This document shows, in pieces, positions 63,001-64,000 of a stretch of 64,000 nucleotides of DNA (positions within the stretch are counted from its first letter, which is position 1; each line of letters opens with the position of its first letter). Under the pieces are notes generated by a model, which was given only the letters and a program-made list of their open reading frames with translations, did not search any database and was not told where the DNA came from. The position numbers and the translations under genes were made by a program. The stretch spans positions 682,001-746,000 of the forward strand of contig CP053160.1 in assembly GCA_014607495.2 (NCBI GenBank), in the 5' to 3' direction. The stretch is from Carposina sasakii. Taxonomy: Eukaryota; Arthropoda; Insecta; Lepidoptera; Carposinidae.

Positions 63001-64000
63001 ATCATAGAGTACGTTTCACTTTAGTCCTTTTCACGTAAGAAGACTTGTGACATAGGCGCCAGTATCTATGTCATTTATACACCGTTGTATACATTTTCAT
63101 TTAGTTTCAGAAAACTCCGTAACTCTTACATGAAAATAAGTATAAATGATAGTACCAGCAGTTATTAATAATTTAACGGTAATCGGAATTGGGCACTATT
63201 TATCGTAGCTTAATTATTTTATTAATAGCTCCAACAAATCAATGTTTTTACCACCTAAATTCACATCTCTAAATTAAAACAATAAGCACCACTAGTTTAT
63301 TTTATTGTCCTATATAGTCGCCTAGAGCGCAATGAACACAGCACCGACCGATCGATAACATGAAACACAGTATGAAGTTTCGAGTTAAGATATCGATGTT
63401 GTGTTTCAGTTTACAATTACATTAAAATGTAAATTTTCCCCGGCAGTTACAGATAAGCTGTTCGGTAGGCGTAAAGTATTGTGTACACGGCGCGGGTAAA
63501 AATATACTCGCAACGATATTTATGTTACGTATTATAAATCTAGGAGTGAAATTGATCAAATAAATTCATAAATTTTCTAATTATTATTGATACTTTATAA
63601 AGAATACTTTAACTATGTATCTTTGTATACAGTTAATTGATCTAAATAAATAAATAAACTAACTAATCAACGCAAATGGAGCTATTTAGCGATAATAGAT
63701 ATTTTGATGCCATCATGATGGAGTCAATTTGTATGTAGTTACAGTTAGCGCTTTTGAGTCGCGAAATTGACCCATCAGCGCCGACCGTCAGCGCGCGTCA
63801 GAGTGACTCTGAAATCAGCCATACTGTGAGCTGCAGAGTAACGAGTAACTATGAATGTAACCGAGTCGACTTCTAATCTTGTAAGAACCTAAGTAATTTT
63901 ATAACATATCTTCTTCTTCTTCTTCGTTCTTGATAAAATTACTGAAAGAAGTTACCTTTCGACATACATTTTAAATGCGATATTAAATAATAGGTACCCT
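63001..64000. other. AT-rich upstream stretch, no exon seen
   Basis: No further rabaptin exon could be recognised. A GC-richer patch at 63,775-63,835 (GCGCCGACCGTCAGCGCGCG) might be a promoter, but no coding start is supported. Confidence 0.35.

Overview
This window is nuclear DNA from an insect, most likely a moth or butterfly (Lepidoptera). The host genes have many short exons with GT-AG introns. The introns and spacers are full of repeats of the kind usual in Lepidoptera: RTE-type LINE 3' ends running into (GAT)n or (ATT)n, tRNA-derived SINEs, hAT-like MITEs with 8-bp target duplications, a Jockey-like LINE and a Ty3/Gypsy-like LTR element. I read exons by eye from reading frame, splice sites and remembered protein families; no search was run.

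Layout. Positions 1-12,250 hold no convincing gene, apart from a possible minus-strand first exon near 2,090; the rest is AT-rich DNA and repeats, ending in a cluster of one palindromic MITE family (10,195-12,255). A UMAD1-like gene (UMA domain, ESCRT-I related) lies at 12,329-12,724 (+). Convergent to it is a complete four-exon TMEM222 (DUF778) gene at 13,143-20,267 (-). Intron 2 of TMEM222 carries an apparently intact 4.66-kb DNA transposon (14,418-19,080) with perfect 33-bp terminal inverted repeats, a 4-bp target duplication and an 802-aa DDE-like protein, followed 16 bp later by a 410-bp MITE with a related terminus.

The main gene is SMC1, the cohesin ATPase, at 22,560-52,163 (+). I read 28 coding exons giving a continuous 1,219-aa frame. 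Its introns hold LINE fragments, MITEs, a Jockey-like insertion with a 9-bp target duplication (39,107-41,684) and a nest at 42,448-48,539: a P-element-like transposon coding only for a THAP domain, interrupted by an LTR retrotransposon with identical 436-bp LTRs but a mosaic, broken interior.

Convergent to SMC1 is a rabaptin-5-like gene ending in a FYVE zinc finger (54,614 to about 62,796, -); its N-terminus may lie beyond the window. SMC1 acts in sister-chromatid cohesion, rabaptin in Rab5 endosome fusion, UMAD1 probably in multivesicular-body sorting, and TMEM222 is a membrane protein of unclear role. They are neighbours, not a pathway.

The most unusual pattern is that several exons in two unrelated genes (SMC1 exons 11, 19, 20 and 23; two rabaptin exons) are followed at once by tandem copies of the exon's own 3' end plus its splice donor. 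This gives arrays of duplicated exon-donor junctions.
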